From positions 429,296-493,295 of the forward strand of contig NZ_JACKTL010000026.1 of NCBI RefSeq assembly GCF_025822245.1: a stretch of DNA of 64,000 nt. Reading direction: 5' to 3'. Positions 16,002 to 24,923 of the stretch are shown here, in pieces (the stretch's first letter is position 1; the number at the start of each line of letters is the position of its first letter). Source of the stretch: Mycolicibacterium hodleri (lineage in GTDB: Bacteria; Actinomycetota; Actinomycetes; Mycobacteriales; Mycobacteriaceae). The notes beneath the pieces are model-generated. The model was given only the letters and a program-made list of their open reading frames with translations. It ran no database searches and had not been told where the DNA came from. The position numbers and the translations under genes are program-made.

Positions 16002-17513
16002 ATGTCGCAGCAGTCGCGACTGAGTCTCACCGGAGTGGTCAAGAGCTACGGTGCGGTCAAGGCCATCCGGCACGCCGACTTCGAGATCCAGGCCGGACGG
16101 ATTCACGCACTGGTGGGGGAGAACGGCGCAGGCAAGTCCACGCTGATCAAGATCATCGCCGGTGCCACGATGCCCGACGCCGGCACCGTCACCTACGACG
16201 GTGAGCCGGTGACGATCGCGTCGACCAACGACGCGATCGCCCTGGGCATCGCGACGGTGTACCAAGAGCCGCAACTGTTCAGCGAACTCACCGTTGCCGA
16301 GAACGTGTTCATGGGCCGCGAGATGGTGACCCGCGGGCGGGTCGACTGGGCGGCCCAGAACGAGAAGGTGGTGAGCCTGCTCGAGGCGCTCGGCCTGCCC
16401 GCCAAGCTCTCCACCGCCGTCGTTGGCAACCTGTCGGTCGCCACCCAGCAGCAGGTCTCCATCGCAAAGGCGTTGGCGGGCAAGTGCGGAGTGCTCATCC
16501 TGGACGAACCGTCGGCGATCCTGACCGACGCCGAGATCGACGTGCTGTTCCAGATCATCCGACGGCTCGCCGACGACGGCGTGGCGATCGTGTACATCTC
16601 GCACCGCCTCGACGAGGTCGTCAAGATCGCCGAGCGGGTCACCGTGATGCGCGACGGCAGCACCATCGGCACGTACCCCATGGAGGACATGTCGGTCCGG
16701 CGCATCGCGGAACTGATGGTGGGAGAAGCTCTTTCGGAGCACTCCGGTCCTCGGACCGTCCCCGAGGGCGAACCGGTGCTGGAGTTGAAGTCGCTCGCCC
16801 GGGCCGGCTCCTTCGACGACGTGAGCCTGCAGCTGCGGTCCGGCGAGATCCTCGGCCTCTACGGCTTGGTCGGCTCCGGCGTCGCCGAGATCGCCGCGTG
16901 CATCTACGGACTGGACAAGGCCAGCGCGGGCGACATCGTGATCGACGGCCGGGCGGTGGCCCCCAAGAGTCCGCGCGAGGCGGCGGACGCGGGGATCGCG
17001 CTGCTGCCGGCCAACCGCAAGACCGAAGGCATGTTCTCCTTCCAGTCCATCGCCTTCAACGTGTCGATCGGTCATCTCCGACGACTGTCGTGGGGCAGGG
17101 CGTTCGTCGACCGGCGCCGGGAGCGCACCACGGTCAAGGACCTGATGAAGCGGCTCGCGGTGCGGGCCTCGGACGAGAACCAAAACGTCGGCGACCTCTC
17201 CGGCGGAAACGCCCAGAAGGTGATGCTGGCCCGGCAACTCGTCGAGCGGCCCAAGCTCCTGCTGTTGGCCGAGCCCACGCAGGGCGTGGACATCGGGGCC
17301 AAGGAGGAGATCCACCGCATCATCACCGATCTCGCCGACAACGGCACGGCCGTACTCGTCGTCACCTCCGATCTGCAGGAGGCGCTGCGCATCGCCGACC
17401 GACTCCTCGTGGTGCGCACGGGCGCCATCGCCGCGGAGTTCGGGCCGGACGCCCGGCAGGTCGACGTCCTGGCCGCGGCTGCAGGCGATCGCGAAGGGAC
17501 GGCCACCGCATGA
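16002..17513 (+). CDS. Sugar ABC transporter ATP-binding protein (RbsA-like, two cassettes)
   Basis: The 503-residue protein carries two fused ABC domains as in RbsA/XylG. The first has Walker A GENGAGKST (near residue 41) and Walker B VLILDEPSAIL. Its signature region is LSVATQQQ, a usual deviation in this family. The second begins near residue 255 with GLVGSGVAEIA in place of Walker A, signature LSGGNAQKV, and LLLLAEPTQGVD as Walker B. Here Ala replaces the conserved Asp, while the neighbouring catalytic Glu is kept. The stop overlaps the first permease start (ATGA, 17510-17513). Confidence 0.92.
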   Translation: MSQQSRLSLTGVVKSYGAVKAIRHADFEIQAGRIHALVGENGAGKSTLIKIIAGATMPDAGTVTYDGEPVTIASTNDAIALGIATVYQEPQLFSELTVAENVFMGREMVTRGRVDWAAQNEKVVSLLEALGLPAKLSTAVVGNLSVATQQQVSIAKALAGKCGVLILDEPSAILTDAEIDVLFQIIRRLADDGVAIVYISHRLDEVVKIAERVTVMRDGSTIGTYPMEDMSVRRIAELMVGEALSEHSGPRTVPEGEPVLELKSLARAGSFDDVSLQLRSGEILGLYGLVGSGVAEIAACIYGLDKASAGDIVIDGRAVAPKSPREAADAGIALLPANRKTEGMFSFQSIAFNVSIGHLRRLSWGRAFVDRRRERTTVKDLMKRLAVRASDENQNVGDLSGGNAQKVMLARQLVERPKLLLLAEPTQGVDIGAKEEIHRIITDLADNGTAVLVVTSDLQEALRIADRLLVVRTGAIAAEFGPDARQVDVLAAAAGDREGTATA

Positions 17514-18517
17514 CCACCACGACCGATCCGCCCGCCCCCGTCAAGACCCGTGGGCGGGTGCTTCCCCCGCCGGTGACCCCCGCCGAGATCGCGCTGGTCG
17601 CCGTCATCGTCGTGCTGTGGATCGCCCTGGCCTTCGCGACGCCCGCGTTCCTCAGTGCGGGTTCGATCGTCCCGCTGCTCGTGGAGATGTCGCCGGTGGC
17701 GCTGATCGGCATCGGCATGACCTTCATCATCATCACCGGCGGGATCGACGTCTCGGTCGGCGGCGCGATCATGGTGTGCTCGGTGATCACCGGAAAACTC
17801 ATGCGGGATCACGGTTTACCCGTGTTGGGGTGCCTCGCCGTGGCGCTCGGAACCGGTGCGGTCCTGGGCCTGGTCAACGGTGCGCTCATCGCGTACGGCC
17901 GGGTGCACGCCATCATCATCACCTTCGGCACGGCGAATCTGTTCCTGTTCGTCGGCCTTCAGATCTTCAACTCGCAGCCGATCGCGGGCATGCCCAACAC
18001 GCTGTCCTGGTTCGGACGAGGGGTCGACGGCCGAACCCTCGCCGTCCCACACAGTTTCGCGATCACCGTCGTCCTGGCCGCGGTCGCCTGGTGGTACCTG
18101 CGGCACACGCCCGGCGGCCGGCACTTCTTCGGCGTGGGCGGTGACCCGGTCGCGGCCCGACTGGTCGGCATCCGGGTGCAGCGACGCATTCTCGTCGCCT
18201 ACGTGATCACCGGCGTGCTCGTCGGGCTGGCGTCGATCTTCACGCTCGCCAAGGGCACCTCGAACCTGGACCAGTCGGTGGGATCCGGCCAGGAGCTTGC
18301 CGTGATTGCCGCCGTGGTCATCGGCGGCACGTCGATCATGGGCGGGCGCGGCTCGGTGCTCGGTACGGTCCTGGGGGCGCTGCTCGTGCAGACCGTGAAG
18401 TCCGGTGTCACGCAGCTGGGTTGGCCCTCGCAGCTGTCCGACTTGTTCGTCGGGATCTTCATCGTCGTCGCGGTGGGAACCGATCTCGTCCGCCGACGTG
18501 CCAGGAGAGACCCATGA
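17510..18517 (+). CDS. Sugar ABC transporter permease (RbsC-like) 1
   Basis: The 335-residue membrane protein of the BPD_transp_2 family has eight to ten hydrophobic segments from about residue 24 onward. It shows the RbsC hallmarks FIIITGGIDVSVGGAIM and AAVVIGGTSIMGGRGSVLGTVLGALL. It is coupled to the ATPase gene and overlaps the second permease gene (ATGA, 18514-18517). Two different permeases suggest a heterodimeric channel, as in rhamnose (RhaPQ) and AI-2 (LsrCD) systems. Confidence 0.92.
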   Translation: MTTTTDPPAPVKTRGRVLPPPVTPAEIALVAVIVVLWIALAFATPAFLSAGSIVPLLVEMSPVALIGIGMTFIIITGGIDVSVGGAIMVCSVITGKLMRDHGLPVLGCLAVALGTGAVLGLVNGALIAYGRVHAIIITFGTANLFLFVGLQIFNSQPIAGMPNTLSWFGRGVDGRTLAVPHSFAITVVLAAVAWWYLRHTPGGRHFFGVGGDPVAARLVGIRVQRRILVAYVITGVLVGLASIFTLAKGTSNLDQSVGSGQELAVIAAVVIGGTSIMGGRGSVLGTVLGALLVQTVKSGVTQLGWPSQLSDLFVGIFIVVAVGTDLVRRRARRDP

Positions 18518-19596
18518 GCGTCGAGACACCCGCCCCGGTCGCGGAGAAGGCCACGTCGCGCCGTCCGGTGGACCGGATCGTCGAAGCGGTCCTCACCCAG
18601 CGCATCGTGCTGCTCGCCGTCTTGATCGTCGTCGTCGTGGCCTGGTTGTCCTACCTCAGTGTCAACGGCTATCTTTCGGGCGACTACGACTTCGACTACA
18701 TGTCGGCCACCCTCATCGACGCCGTGCCGCTGGCGCTGCTGGCGTTCGCCGAACTGGTCGTGATCGTGTCCGGTCGCGGCGGGATCGACCTGTCGGTCGG
18801 CGCCATGGTGTCGCTGGTCGGAATGATCTTCGGCTTCGCCTACGGCAAGTGGGGGTGGCCGCTGCTTGCCGCCGTTCTGCTGGCGGTGGTGACCGGCGCC
18901 CTGCTGGGTGCGATCAACGGATTCCTGGTCGCCCGCATCGGATTTCCCGCACTGATCGCCACGCTGGCGACGTACTACGCATACAAGTCCATCGCGCTGG
19001 TGATCAACGGCCAGAAGCCGATCAACAGCCCCCAGATCCAAGACCTGTACACCCTCACCGGTTCGGTGAGCGTGCCGATCATCGGCGACTACATTCCCGA
19101 CGTGCCCCTCGGGGTGTTCACGTTCCTGGTCCCGGTCCTGGTGGTGCTGTGGTTGGCCTTGGGACGCGGCACCTTTGGCCGTCGGCTCTACGGCGTCGGG
19201 ACCAACGACGTGGCCGCTCGCTGGGCCGGAGTCGACGTCCCGGGCACCCGGATGCGCGCCTACGTCACCGCGGGCGTTCTCTCCGGTCTCGTCGCGGTCT
19301 ACATCACCGCCGAATTCGCCTCGGCCCGGCCCGATTCCGGCACCGCAGGCAACGGTCTGGCGCTGCCGGCGATCACCATCGCCGTACTCGGCGGGGTCGC
19401 CATCACCGGTGGCGTCGGGCGCCTCGCGGGCGTACTGCTCGCCGCGCTCCTGATCGTCTGGCTCAACGCCGGCATCATCCTCTACTTCGAGGGCAACACC
19501 GGCACCCAGTTCCAATTGCTGGCCCTCGGCGTGGTTCTCATCCTGGCCGCACTGCTCAACGGGTTGACGACACGCCGGTTCCGCGGCGGCGACTAG
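18514..19596 (+). CDS. Sugar ABC transporter permease (RbsC-like) 2
   Basis: This is the second permease (360 residues) of the sugar importer. After a cytoplasmic tail of about 30 residues the first membrane helix is VLLAVLIVVVVAWLSYL. The signature segments are VVIVSGRGGIDLSVGAMVSL and ITIAVLGGVAITGGVGRLAGVLLAALL. It starts in the preceding stop codon and ends 31 bp before the SDR, which has its own ribosome-binding site. Confidence 0.92.
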   Translation: MSVETPAPVAEKATSRRPVDRIVEAVLTQRIVLLAVLIVVVVAWLSYLSVNGYLSGDYDFDYMSATLIDAVPLALLAFAELVVIVSGRGGIDLSVGAMVSLVGMIFGFAYGKWGWPLLAAVLLAVVTGALLGAINGFLVARIGFPALIATLATYYAYKSIALVINGQKPINSPQIQDLYTLTGSVSVPIIGDYIPDVPLGVFTFLVPVLVVLWLALGRGTFGRRLYGVGTNDVAARWAGVDVPGTRMRAYVTAGVLSGLVAVYITAEFASARPDSGTAGNGLALPAITIAVLGGVAITGGVGRLAGVLLAALLIVWLNAGIILYFEGNTGTQFQLLALGVVLILAALLNGLTTRRFRGGD

Positions 19597-19627
19597 CCCA
19601 CCAAGAAATGAAGATGGAGAAGAACAC

Positions 19628-20395
19628 ATGACCGTTCTCGACGCGTTCTCGCTCACCGGCAAGCGAGCCCTCGTCACCGGCGGAAACCGCGGGCTTGGGC
19701 TGGCCTTCGTGCGCGGGCTCGCCGAGGCGGGTGCCGACGTCGTCTTCGTCTCGCGGGACGCCGACCGCAACGCCGCCGCCGTCGCCGAATTGGCTCGGGA
19801 CGGCCTCGACGTCAAGGCCTTCGAGGTCGACATCACCGCCCAGGACGGCCCCGACGCCGCCATCGAGGGTGCGGTCGAGCGGCTGGGTGGACTGGACCTG
19901 CTGCTCAACAACGCCGGCCTGGCCATCCACAAGCCGGCGCTGGAGATCAGCGACGACGAGTGGGACCTGGTCTTCGACGTGAACACCCGGTCGCTGTGGC
20001 GGCTCAGCCAGCGCGCGGGCGCGTACATGAAGGACCACGGCGGCGGCAACATCCTCAACGTGGGCTCGATCAGCTCGCTCATCGTCAACCGGCCGCAGTT
20101 TCAGCCGTCGTACAACGCCTCGAAGGCCGCGGTGCACCAGTTGACCAAGTCGTTGGCTGCCGAGTGGGCGCCCTACGGCATCCGGGTCAACGCGATCGCC
20201 CCCGGATACGTCAAGACCGAGATGGCGCCGGTCGACCAGCCCGAGTTCCGTCAGCACTGGATCGAGGACGCGCCGATGAAGCGGTACGCGTTGCCCGAGG
20301 AGATCGCGCCGACGGTGGTCTACATGGCCTCCGACGCCTCGGCGTTCATGACGGGTTCGGTCGTCGTCATCGACGGCGGCTACACCGTGTACTGA
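19628..20395 (+). CDS. SDR family oxidoreductase (gluconate/polyol dehydrogenase type)
   Basis: The 255-residue classical SDR has cofactor motif TGGNRGLG near residue 17, NNAG near residue 96, catalytic Ser in NVGSISS, YNASK at the active site and a C-terminal VVIDGGYTVY typical of gluconate 5-dehydrogenase-like enzymes. A GGAG ribosome-binding site precedes the ATG. As the last gene of the sugar ABC operon it probably oxidises the imported polyol or sugar acid. The specific substrate is unknown. Confidence 0.88.
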   Translation: MTVLDAFSLTGKRALVTGGNRGLGLAFVRGLAEAGADVVFVSRDADRNAAAVAELARDGLDVKAFEVDITAQDGPDAAIEGAVERLGGLDLLLNNAGLAIHKPALEISDDEWDLVFDVNTRSLWRLSQRAGAYMKDHGGGNILNVGSISSLIVNRPQFQPSYNASKAAVHQLTKSLAAEWAPYGIRVNAIAPGYVKTEMAPVDQPEFRQHWIEDAPMKRYALPEEIAPTVVYMASDASAFMTGSVVVIDGGYTVY

Positions 20396-20493
20396 CCCGA
20401 CGAGGTGCGTTGGGGAATGAGTGGCGTAGCTCACTCCGCGAAAGTTCCTCGGGTGATCGTGTTTAAGGCCGGCGCATTCGTGGAACTTGCTTA

Positions 20494-20528
20494 CCTAGAG
20501 TAACGAACAGTTGCTCGACGACTCTAGG
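20494..20528 (+). promoter_or_regulatory. Hairpin overlapping a ribosome-binding site
   Basis: CCTAGAGT (20494-20501) is complementary to ACTCTAGG (20521-20528) with a 19-nt loop. The second arm contains the first three bases of the AGGAG ribosome-binding site of the small gene at 20540, so folding would hide it. Confidence 0.45.
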
Positions 20529-20539
20529 AGAAGCCACAG

Positions 20540-20761
20540 ATGAAGATCTTTGCCGTCATCGGAGGAAGCGCCGCCGTCACCGCCGCCGCCATTGGAATCG
20601 CAGTCCTGCAGGGACCCGCCAGCAGTGGCGCCGTGGCGGGCGACATGGAGACCGGGGTGACCATGACGCAGACCGCACCCGCGCCGACCGAGATGTCGGT
20701 CGCACCCCAGATCACCGGGCCGGCCGCGCTGCCGTCCGAGGAGCAGGGTCTGCCCGGCTGA
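20540..20761 (+). CDS. Small secreted protein, unknown function
   Basis: The 73-residue protein begins with a basic/hydrophobic signal sequence (MKIFAVIGGSAAVTAAAIGIAVLQG), cleaved probably near residue 28-33. The rest is a short, acidic, Pro/Thr/Met-rich mature peptide of about 40 residues with no cysteine. I recognise the general type (small mycobacterial exported proteins) but no defined family. AGGAG lies 9 nt upstream of the start and is part of a potential hairpin. It stands alone between two transcription units. Confidence 0.7.
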   Translation: MKIFAVIGGSAAVTAAAIGIAVLQGPASSGAVAGDMETGVTMTQTAPAPTEMSVAPQITGPAALPSEEQGLPG

Positions 20762-20801
20762 TTGGTCGATGCCGTGGGCGCGATGCGGTAGGCAGTAGGG
20801 C

Positions 20802-21062
20802 ATGGACCCTCGAGACGACTTGACCGTATTCGGTCAGGAGTACCACACCCCCGACGGCGCCACGATCATCCCGGTGTCCAAGCCCGTCGGGGTCTTCGTC
20901 GTCAAGGACGGCACCCCGGTCTGGTCGCCGGCGAGTGACGACACGCGGATCGCGTTGCTCGGCATCGTCGTGGGTTTGGTGGCCACGGTCCTGGCGGGGA
21001 TCACGATGGTGCGCCGGCCGCCGTGGCCCGACTTGCGCGGGGACGTGTCCAAGCACTCCTAG
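20802..21062 (+). CDS. Small single-pass membrane protein, unknown function
   Basis: The 86-residue protein has a polar N-terminal domain of about 48 residues and one transmembrane helix (IALLGIVVGLVATVLAGITMV, about residues 50-70), then a short basic tail. No domain is recognised. It is 40 bp downstream of the small secreted protein gene and may be co-transcribed. It is convergent with the APH-like gene with a 3-bp gap. Confidence 0.65.
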   Translation: MDPRDDLTVFGQEYHTPDGATIIPVSKPVGVFVVKDGTPVWSPASDDTRIALLGIVVGLVATVLAGITMVRRPPWPDLRGDVSKHS

Positions 21063-21065
21063 GCG

Positions 21066-21896
21066 TCAGCCCTGAACGGCCTTGGCGATGGCCACGTACT
21101 TGGTGAGTTCGTCTGAGCCGACGGATGTCTCGCCGGCGAGCAGGCGTACGACTTGGTGGACGACGCGTACCAGGACCCAGGATCTCGCACGTGCCTCGTC
21201 GAATCCGGCCGCGTCGACGAGCGCGTCGAAGCGCATCCGCACCCCGGTGCGCACGTTGCCATCCAACTCGTCCCAGCGATGCCACAGCATGGGGGCGATC
21301 TCGAAGTGCGGGTCGCCGTTGATGGGCCTCGGCCCGATTGCCAACCAGGGCTCCCGCCGGGCGGCGAGCACCTTCCCGTAGTGCAGGTCGCCGTGGAGCA
21401 CGACGGCGCCGTCGTCCGGGTGCGACGTCAGCTCGCGTCCCGCGACGATCGCCTGCTCCACCAGTCGACGAGGAACCGGTGCGCTCCGCGGCAGCTCCTC
21501 GAAGTCCCGAACCCACTGCTCGACTTCGGTTGTCAGTGACCGCAATTGGGGCATCGCGGAAACGTGGAGGTGCCGGTACTGGGCGGCCACCACCTCGCAG
21601 GCCTCCACGTCCCACATGGCGTCGAGGTTCTGTGGGTCCAGCCGCTCCAGCAGCAGGGCGTGGCGATGCGGGTCGGCCCGCAGCAGACGAACGGCGCCGA
21701 CACCGCCCCAGCGCCGCAGCACGAGGTGTTCGTGCTCGGACCCGGCGGCGGCCGAGGCGATCTTGAGGACCGCAGGCGCCCCGTCGGACGTCCGGACGAA
21801 CATCACGGCCGAGGTGGACCCCCGTGTGACCGGTCCGTCGGACGTGAGCTCCCACTCGTCGAGCTGGCCACGAATACCGGGCGGGACGTCGGTCAC
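21066..21896 (-). CDS. APH/hydroxyurea-type phosphotransferase homologue, probably catalytically degenerate
   Basis: The 276-residue protein aligns by eye to the streptomycin/hydroxyurea phosphotransferase family (APH_6_hur), with VLKIAS as the ATP-binding Lys region, LLLERLD, and the catalytic loop VLHGDLHYGKVL. Two key positions are changed. The metal-binding Asn of HGDxHxxN is Lys175. The second metal-binding Asp, normally in IDPK/RP, is Gly188 (LAIGPRP). The catalytic Asp170 is kept. It may therefore bind a ligand without transferring phosphate, or be a decaying resistance kinase. It is divergent from the LuxR regulator. Confidence 0.75.
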   Translation of the reverse strand: MTDVPPGIRGQLDEWELTSDGPVTRGSTSAVMFVRTSDGAPAVLKIASAAAGSEHEHLVLRRWGGVGAVRLLRADPHRHALLLERLDPQNLDAMWDVEACEVVAAQYRHLHVSAMPQLRSLTTEVEQWVRDFEELPRSAPVPRRLVEQAIVAGRELTSHPDDGAVVLHGDLHYGKVLAARREPWLAIGPRPINGDPHFEIAPMLWHRWDELDGNVRTGVRMRFDALVDAAGFDEARARSWVLVRVVHQVVRLLAGETSVGSDELTKYVAIAKAVQG

Positions 21897-22021
21897 CTTC
21901 GAATGGTGACACGGGCGCGGGGGATGACAACCCCCGACCGCAGCCAGCGGTTAGTCACGACGCGGCCCGTCGCTACGATCGGCGAGCCAGAGGATCCACT
22001 TCCGCACGGACACGGTGAAAG

Positions 22022-24793
22022 ATGTCTGCCACAGTTCTCCACGGGCGCGCCGGTGAATGCGCGACGCTGCGGGACGTCTTGTCCAGCGTCGGATCCGCCG
22101 AGAGCCGGGCGCTGGTCCTGCGGGGCGAGGCGGGCGTGGGCAAGTCGGCACTGCTCGACTACGTCGTCGACGAAGCCACGGGCTTTCGCCTGGCCCAGGT
22201 GTCCGGTGTCGAGTCCGACATGGAGTTGGCCTACGCGGGACTGCAACAGCTGTGCGCCCCACTGATGGACCGCGTCGAGGAGGTGCCCGAACCGCAACGC
22301 GAGGCGCTCTCGGTGGCCTTCGGCCGAGGCGTCGGGCCGGCGCCCGACCGGTTTCTCGTCGGGCTGGCGGTGCTCAGTTTGATGGCGGCGGCAGCCGACG
22401 ATCAGCCACTGCTGTGCGTCGTCGACGACGCTCAATGGCTCGACCAGGTGTCGGTGCAGACCCTCGGGTTCGTGGCGCGGCGGCTGATGGCCGAGCCGAT
22501 CGCGATGATCTTCGCGGTCCGGGACGGCGTCGCGGACGTGCTGCAGGGGCTGCCCGAGCTCAGGGTCGGGGGCCTCTCGGACGCGGAGGCTCGGGAACTG
22601 CTCGACGCCGTGGTCATCGGCAAGATCGACGCGCGAGTGCGCGACCGCATCGTGGCCGAGACACGCGGCATTCCCCTCGCGCTGCTCGAGGTGCCGCGCA
22701 ACGTGTCCGCCGCCGAGCTGGCCGGCGGATTCGGGACGACCGTCGGGCGGACGTCGGCGAGTCAGATCGAGGACGGCTTCCTGCGTCGCATCCAAGCGCT
22801 TCCAGAGCCCACGAGGCGGCTACTACTCGTCGCGGCGGCCGAGCCGGTGGGGGATGCCGCCCTGTTCCTGCGCGCGGCGGCGCGGCTGGGAATTCCGGTC
22901 GACGCCCTCGCGCCGGCCGAGGCCGCCGGCGTGATCGAATTCGGCACGCACATGCGGTTTCAGCATCCGCTGATGCGCTCGGCGGCCTACCGCGCCGCGG
23001 ATCTGACCGAGCGCCGCGCGATCCATCGGGCCCTGGCCGACGCGACGGATCCGGACTCGGCTCCCGACCGTCGGGCATGGCACGCCGCGAACGCCGCCTC
23101 GGGACCGGACGACGTCGTGGCCGCCGAATTGGAGACCTCGGCCGGGCGGGCTCAAAGCCGGGGCGGCGTGTCGGCGGCCGCCACCTTCCTGGAACGCGCC
23201 GCGGTGCTGACCTCGGATCCGGTGCTGCGCGGCGCCCGGTCGATCGCCGCCGCGCAGGCCAAGCGGGAAGCCGCGGCACCCGAGGCTGCCTACGAGCTCC
23301 TGGCGATCGCCGAACTGGGGCCGCTGTCGGCTCGGCAGCGAGCCGACATCGCCCGGATGCGAGCACAAATGGAGTTCATGCGCAGTCGCGCCGGCGAACC
23401 CGGTGCCCCCAAGGCGGGCGACGCCGCGGCGCAATTGCTGCGTGCAGGAAAGCGACTCGAGGGCCTCGCCGACGACGTGGCGCGCGACACCTACTTCGAG
23501 GCCCTCACCGCCGCCATGTACGCGGGCCGCCTCGGCGCGCCCGGCTTGCTGACCGCGGTGGCCCGGGCGGGCCGCGCGGCCGTCCGCCGCGTCGTCGAGC
23601 TGCAGCGTCCAATCGACTTCCTGTTGAGCGGCATGACGAGTCGCATCCTGGACGGTCCGGGAGCTGGCTCGGAGCACCTGCGTTCGGCCTTGGAACTCTG
23701 GAAGGTCCACGGCGACGGCGACGATGGGCGGGCCGTGCAACCGCCGTTCCCGATCGCGCAGGAGTCCGCCGCGCACGAACTGTGGGACGACGGGGTCTTG
23801 CAGCAGATTGCGACCGACACGGTGCGGCGGGCCCGCGACACCGGGTCACTGGCCGTGCTGCCACCGGCGTTGGCCTACCGAGCCGGGGTGCACGTCTACA
23901 CCGGTGAGTTCGGCATGGCCGACACCCTCATCGAGGAGGCCAACGCGATCACCGCGGCGACGGGTTACGCGCCGGTGAAGTATCACTCGCTGAACCTTGC
24001 CGCCTGGCGCGGCGACCCGGATGCGGCCCTCGCCACGATCTCCGCGGCCGCCGCGGAGGGAATCGCACGGGGCGAGGGACGACTCGTCGGGGTGAGCAGG
24101 TTCACCTCGGCGGTTCTGTTCAACGGGCTCGGCCGCTACGAGGACGCGCTGGCCGCGGCCCGCGAGTGCTGCGAATACGAAGACTTGGGCTTCTTCGCGT
24201 GGTGTCTCTTCGAATTGATCGAGGCGGCAGCACATTTGGGCGATCGGGACGCCGGCGCGTCGGCGCTGGCGCTCCTCGAGCCGAGGCCGGGTACCAGTGG
24301 CACCGACTGGGGGCTGGGGGTGGTGGCCGCCGCCCGCGCACTCCTGGCGCCCGACGACCTGGCGGAGGGGTTGTTCGAGGAGGCCGTCGAGCGCCTGGAC
24401 CGCGCCAGCGCCACGCTGCACGGCGCGCGCGCCCGGCTTGCCTACGGCGAGTGGCTTCGGCGGGCGAACCGCCGCATCGACGCCCGCACGCAGCTCAACG
24501 CCGCGCACGAGGCGTTCACCCGGATGGGTGCTGCCGCCTTTGCCGAACGAACGCGGCGGGAGCTCGTTGCCACGGGGGAGAAGGTGCGCAAGCGCGCCGC
24601 CAGCACCAGCGGCGAGTTGACCGCCCAGGAAACGCAGATCGCGCGACTGGCCGGCGACGGGTTCACGAACCAGGAAATCGGCGCTCAACTGTTCATCAGC
24701 ACCCACACCGTGGAATGGCATCTGCGCAAGGTGTTCGTCAAGCTCGACATCACCTCACGCCGGCAACTGCGCACCATCTCGTGGGCAAGCTAG
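22022..24793 (+). CDS. LuxR family regulator with N-terminal AAA ATPase (LAL type)
   Basis: The 923-residue protein has the large ATP-binding LuxR (LAL) layout. A P-loop LRGEAGVGKSALL lies near residues 37-49 and Walker B LLCVVDDAQWLD near residue 136. A long helical, TPR-like middle region follows. The C-terminal LuxR HTH reads GELTAQETQIARLAGDGFTNQEIGAQLFISTHTVEWHLRKVF within the last 60 residues. LAL proteins usually activate nearby catabolic or secondary-metabolite genes. Here no obvious target operon is adjacent; the next gene is an ECF sigma factor 130 bp downstream on the same strand. Confidence 0.92.
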   Translation: MSATVLHGRAGECATLRDVLSSVGSAESRALVLRGEAGVGKSALLDYVVDEATGFRLAQVSGVESDMELAYAGLQQLCAPLMDRVEEVPEPQREALSVAFGRGVGPAPDRFLVGLAVLSLMAAAADDQPLLCVVDDAQWLDQVSVQTLGFVARRLMAEPIAMIFAVRDGVADVLQGLPELRVGGLSDAEARELLDAVVIGKIDARVRDRIVAETRGIPLALLEVPRNVSAAELAGGFGTTVGRTSASQIEDGFLRRIQALPEPTRRLLLVAAAEPVGDAALFLRAAARLGIPVDALAPAEAAGVIEFGTHMRFQHPLMRSAAYRAADLTERRAIHRALADATDPDSAPDRRAWHAANAASGPDDVVAAELETSAGRAQSRGGVSAAATFLERAAVLTSDPVLRGARSIAAAQAKREAAAPEAAYELLAIAELGPLSARQRADIARMRAQMEFMRSRAGEPGAPKAGDAAAQLLRAGKRLEGLADDVARDTYFEALTAAMYAGRLGAPGLLTAVARAGRAAVRRVVELQRPIDFLLSGMTSRILDGPGAGSEHLRSALELWKVHGDGDDGRAVQPPFPIAQESAAHELWDDGVLQQIATDTVRRARDTGSLAVLPPALAYRAGVHVYTGEFGMADTLIEEANAITAATGYAPVKYHSLNLAAWRGDPDAALATISAAAAEGIARGEGRLVGVSRFTSAVLFNGLGRYEDALAAARECCEYEDLGFFAWCLFELIEAAAHLGDRDAGASALALLEPRPGTSGTDWGLGVVAAARALLAPDDLAEGLFEEAVERLDRASATLHGARARLAYGEWLRRANRRIDARTQLNAAHEAFTRMGAAAFAERTRRELVATGEKVRKRAASTSGELTAQETQIARLAGDGFTNQEIGAQLFISTHTVEWHLRKVFVKLDITSRRQLRTISWAS

Positions 24794-24923
24794 CCCCCTC
24801 GTAGTCCGCCGAGCACCACGAACTCTCGACCGGTGACCACGCAGTTCCAAGGGCTCGGTTCGCCCGCTCGCGCTCGATTCTGAAGGGGCACGTTCAGCGA
24901 CACCGAACAGGGGACCCTTCGTC

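Noticed and set aside
14759..16042. A 427-codon minus-strand frame
   Set aside because: It lies opposite the sugar-binding lipoprotein gene and covers its promoter; its composition is that of an antisense shadow.
21918..21936. CGGGGG/CCCCCG hairpin as a terminator
   Set aside because: It lies between two divergent genes, where no terminator is expected, and has no T-run; it is noted only as a possible structure in a promoter region.
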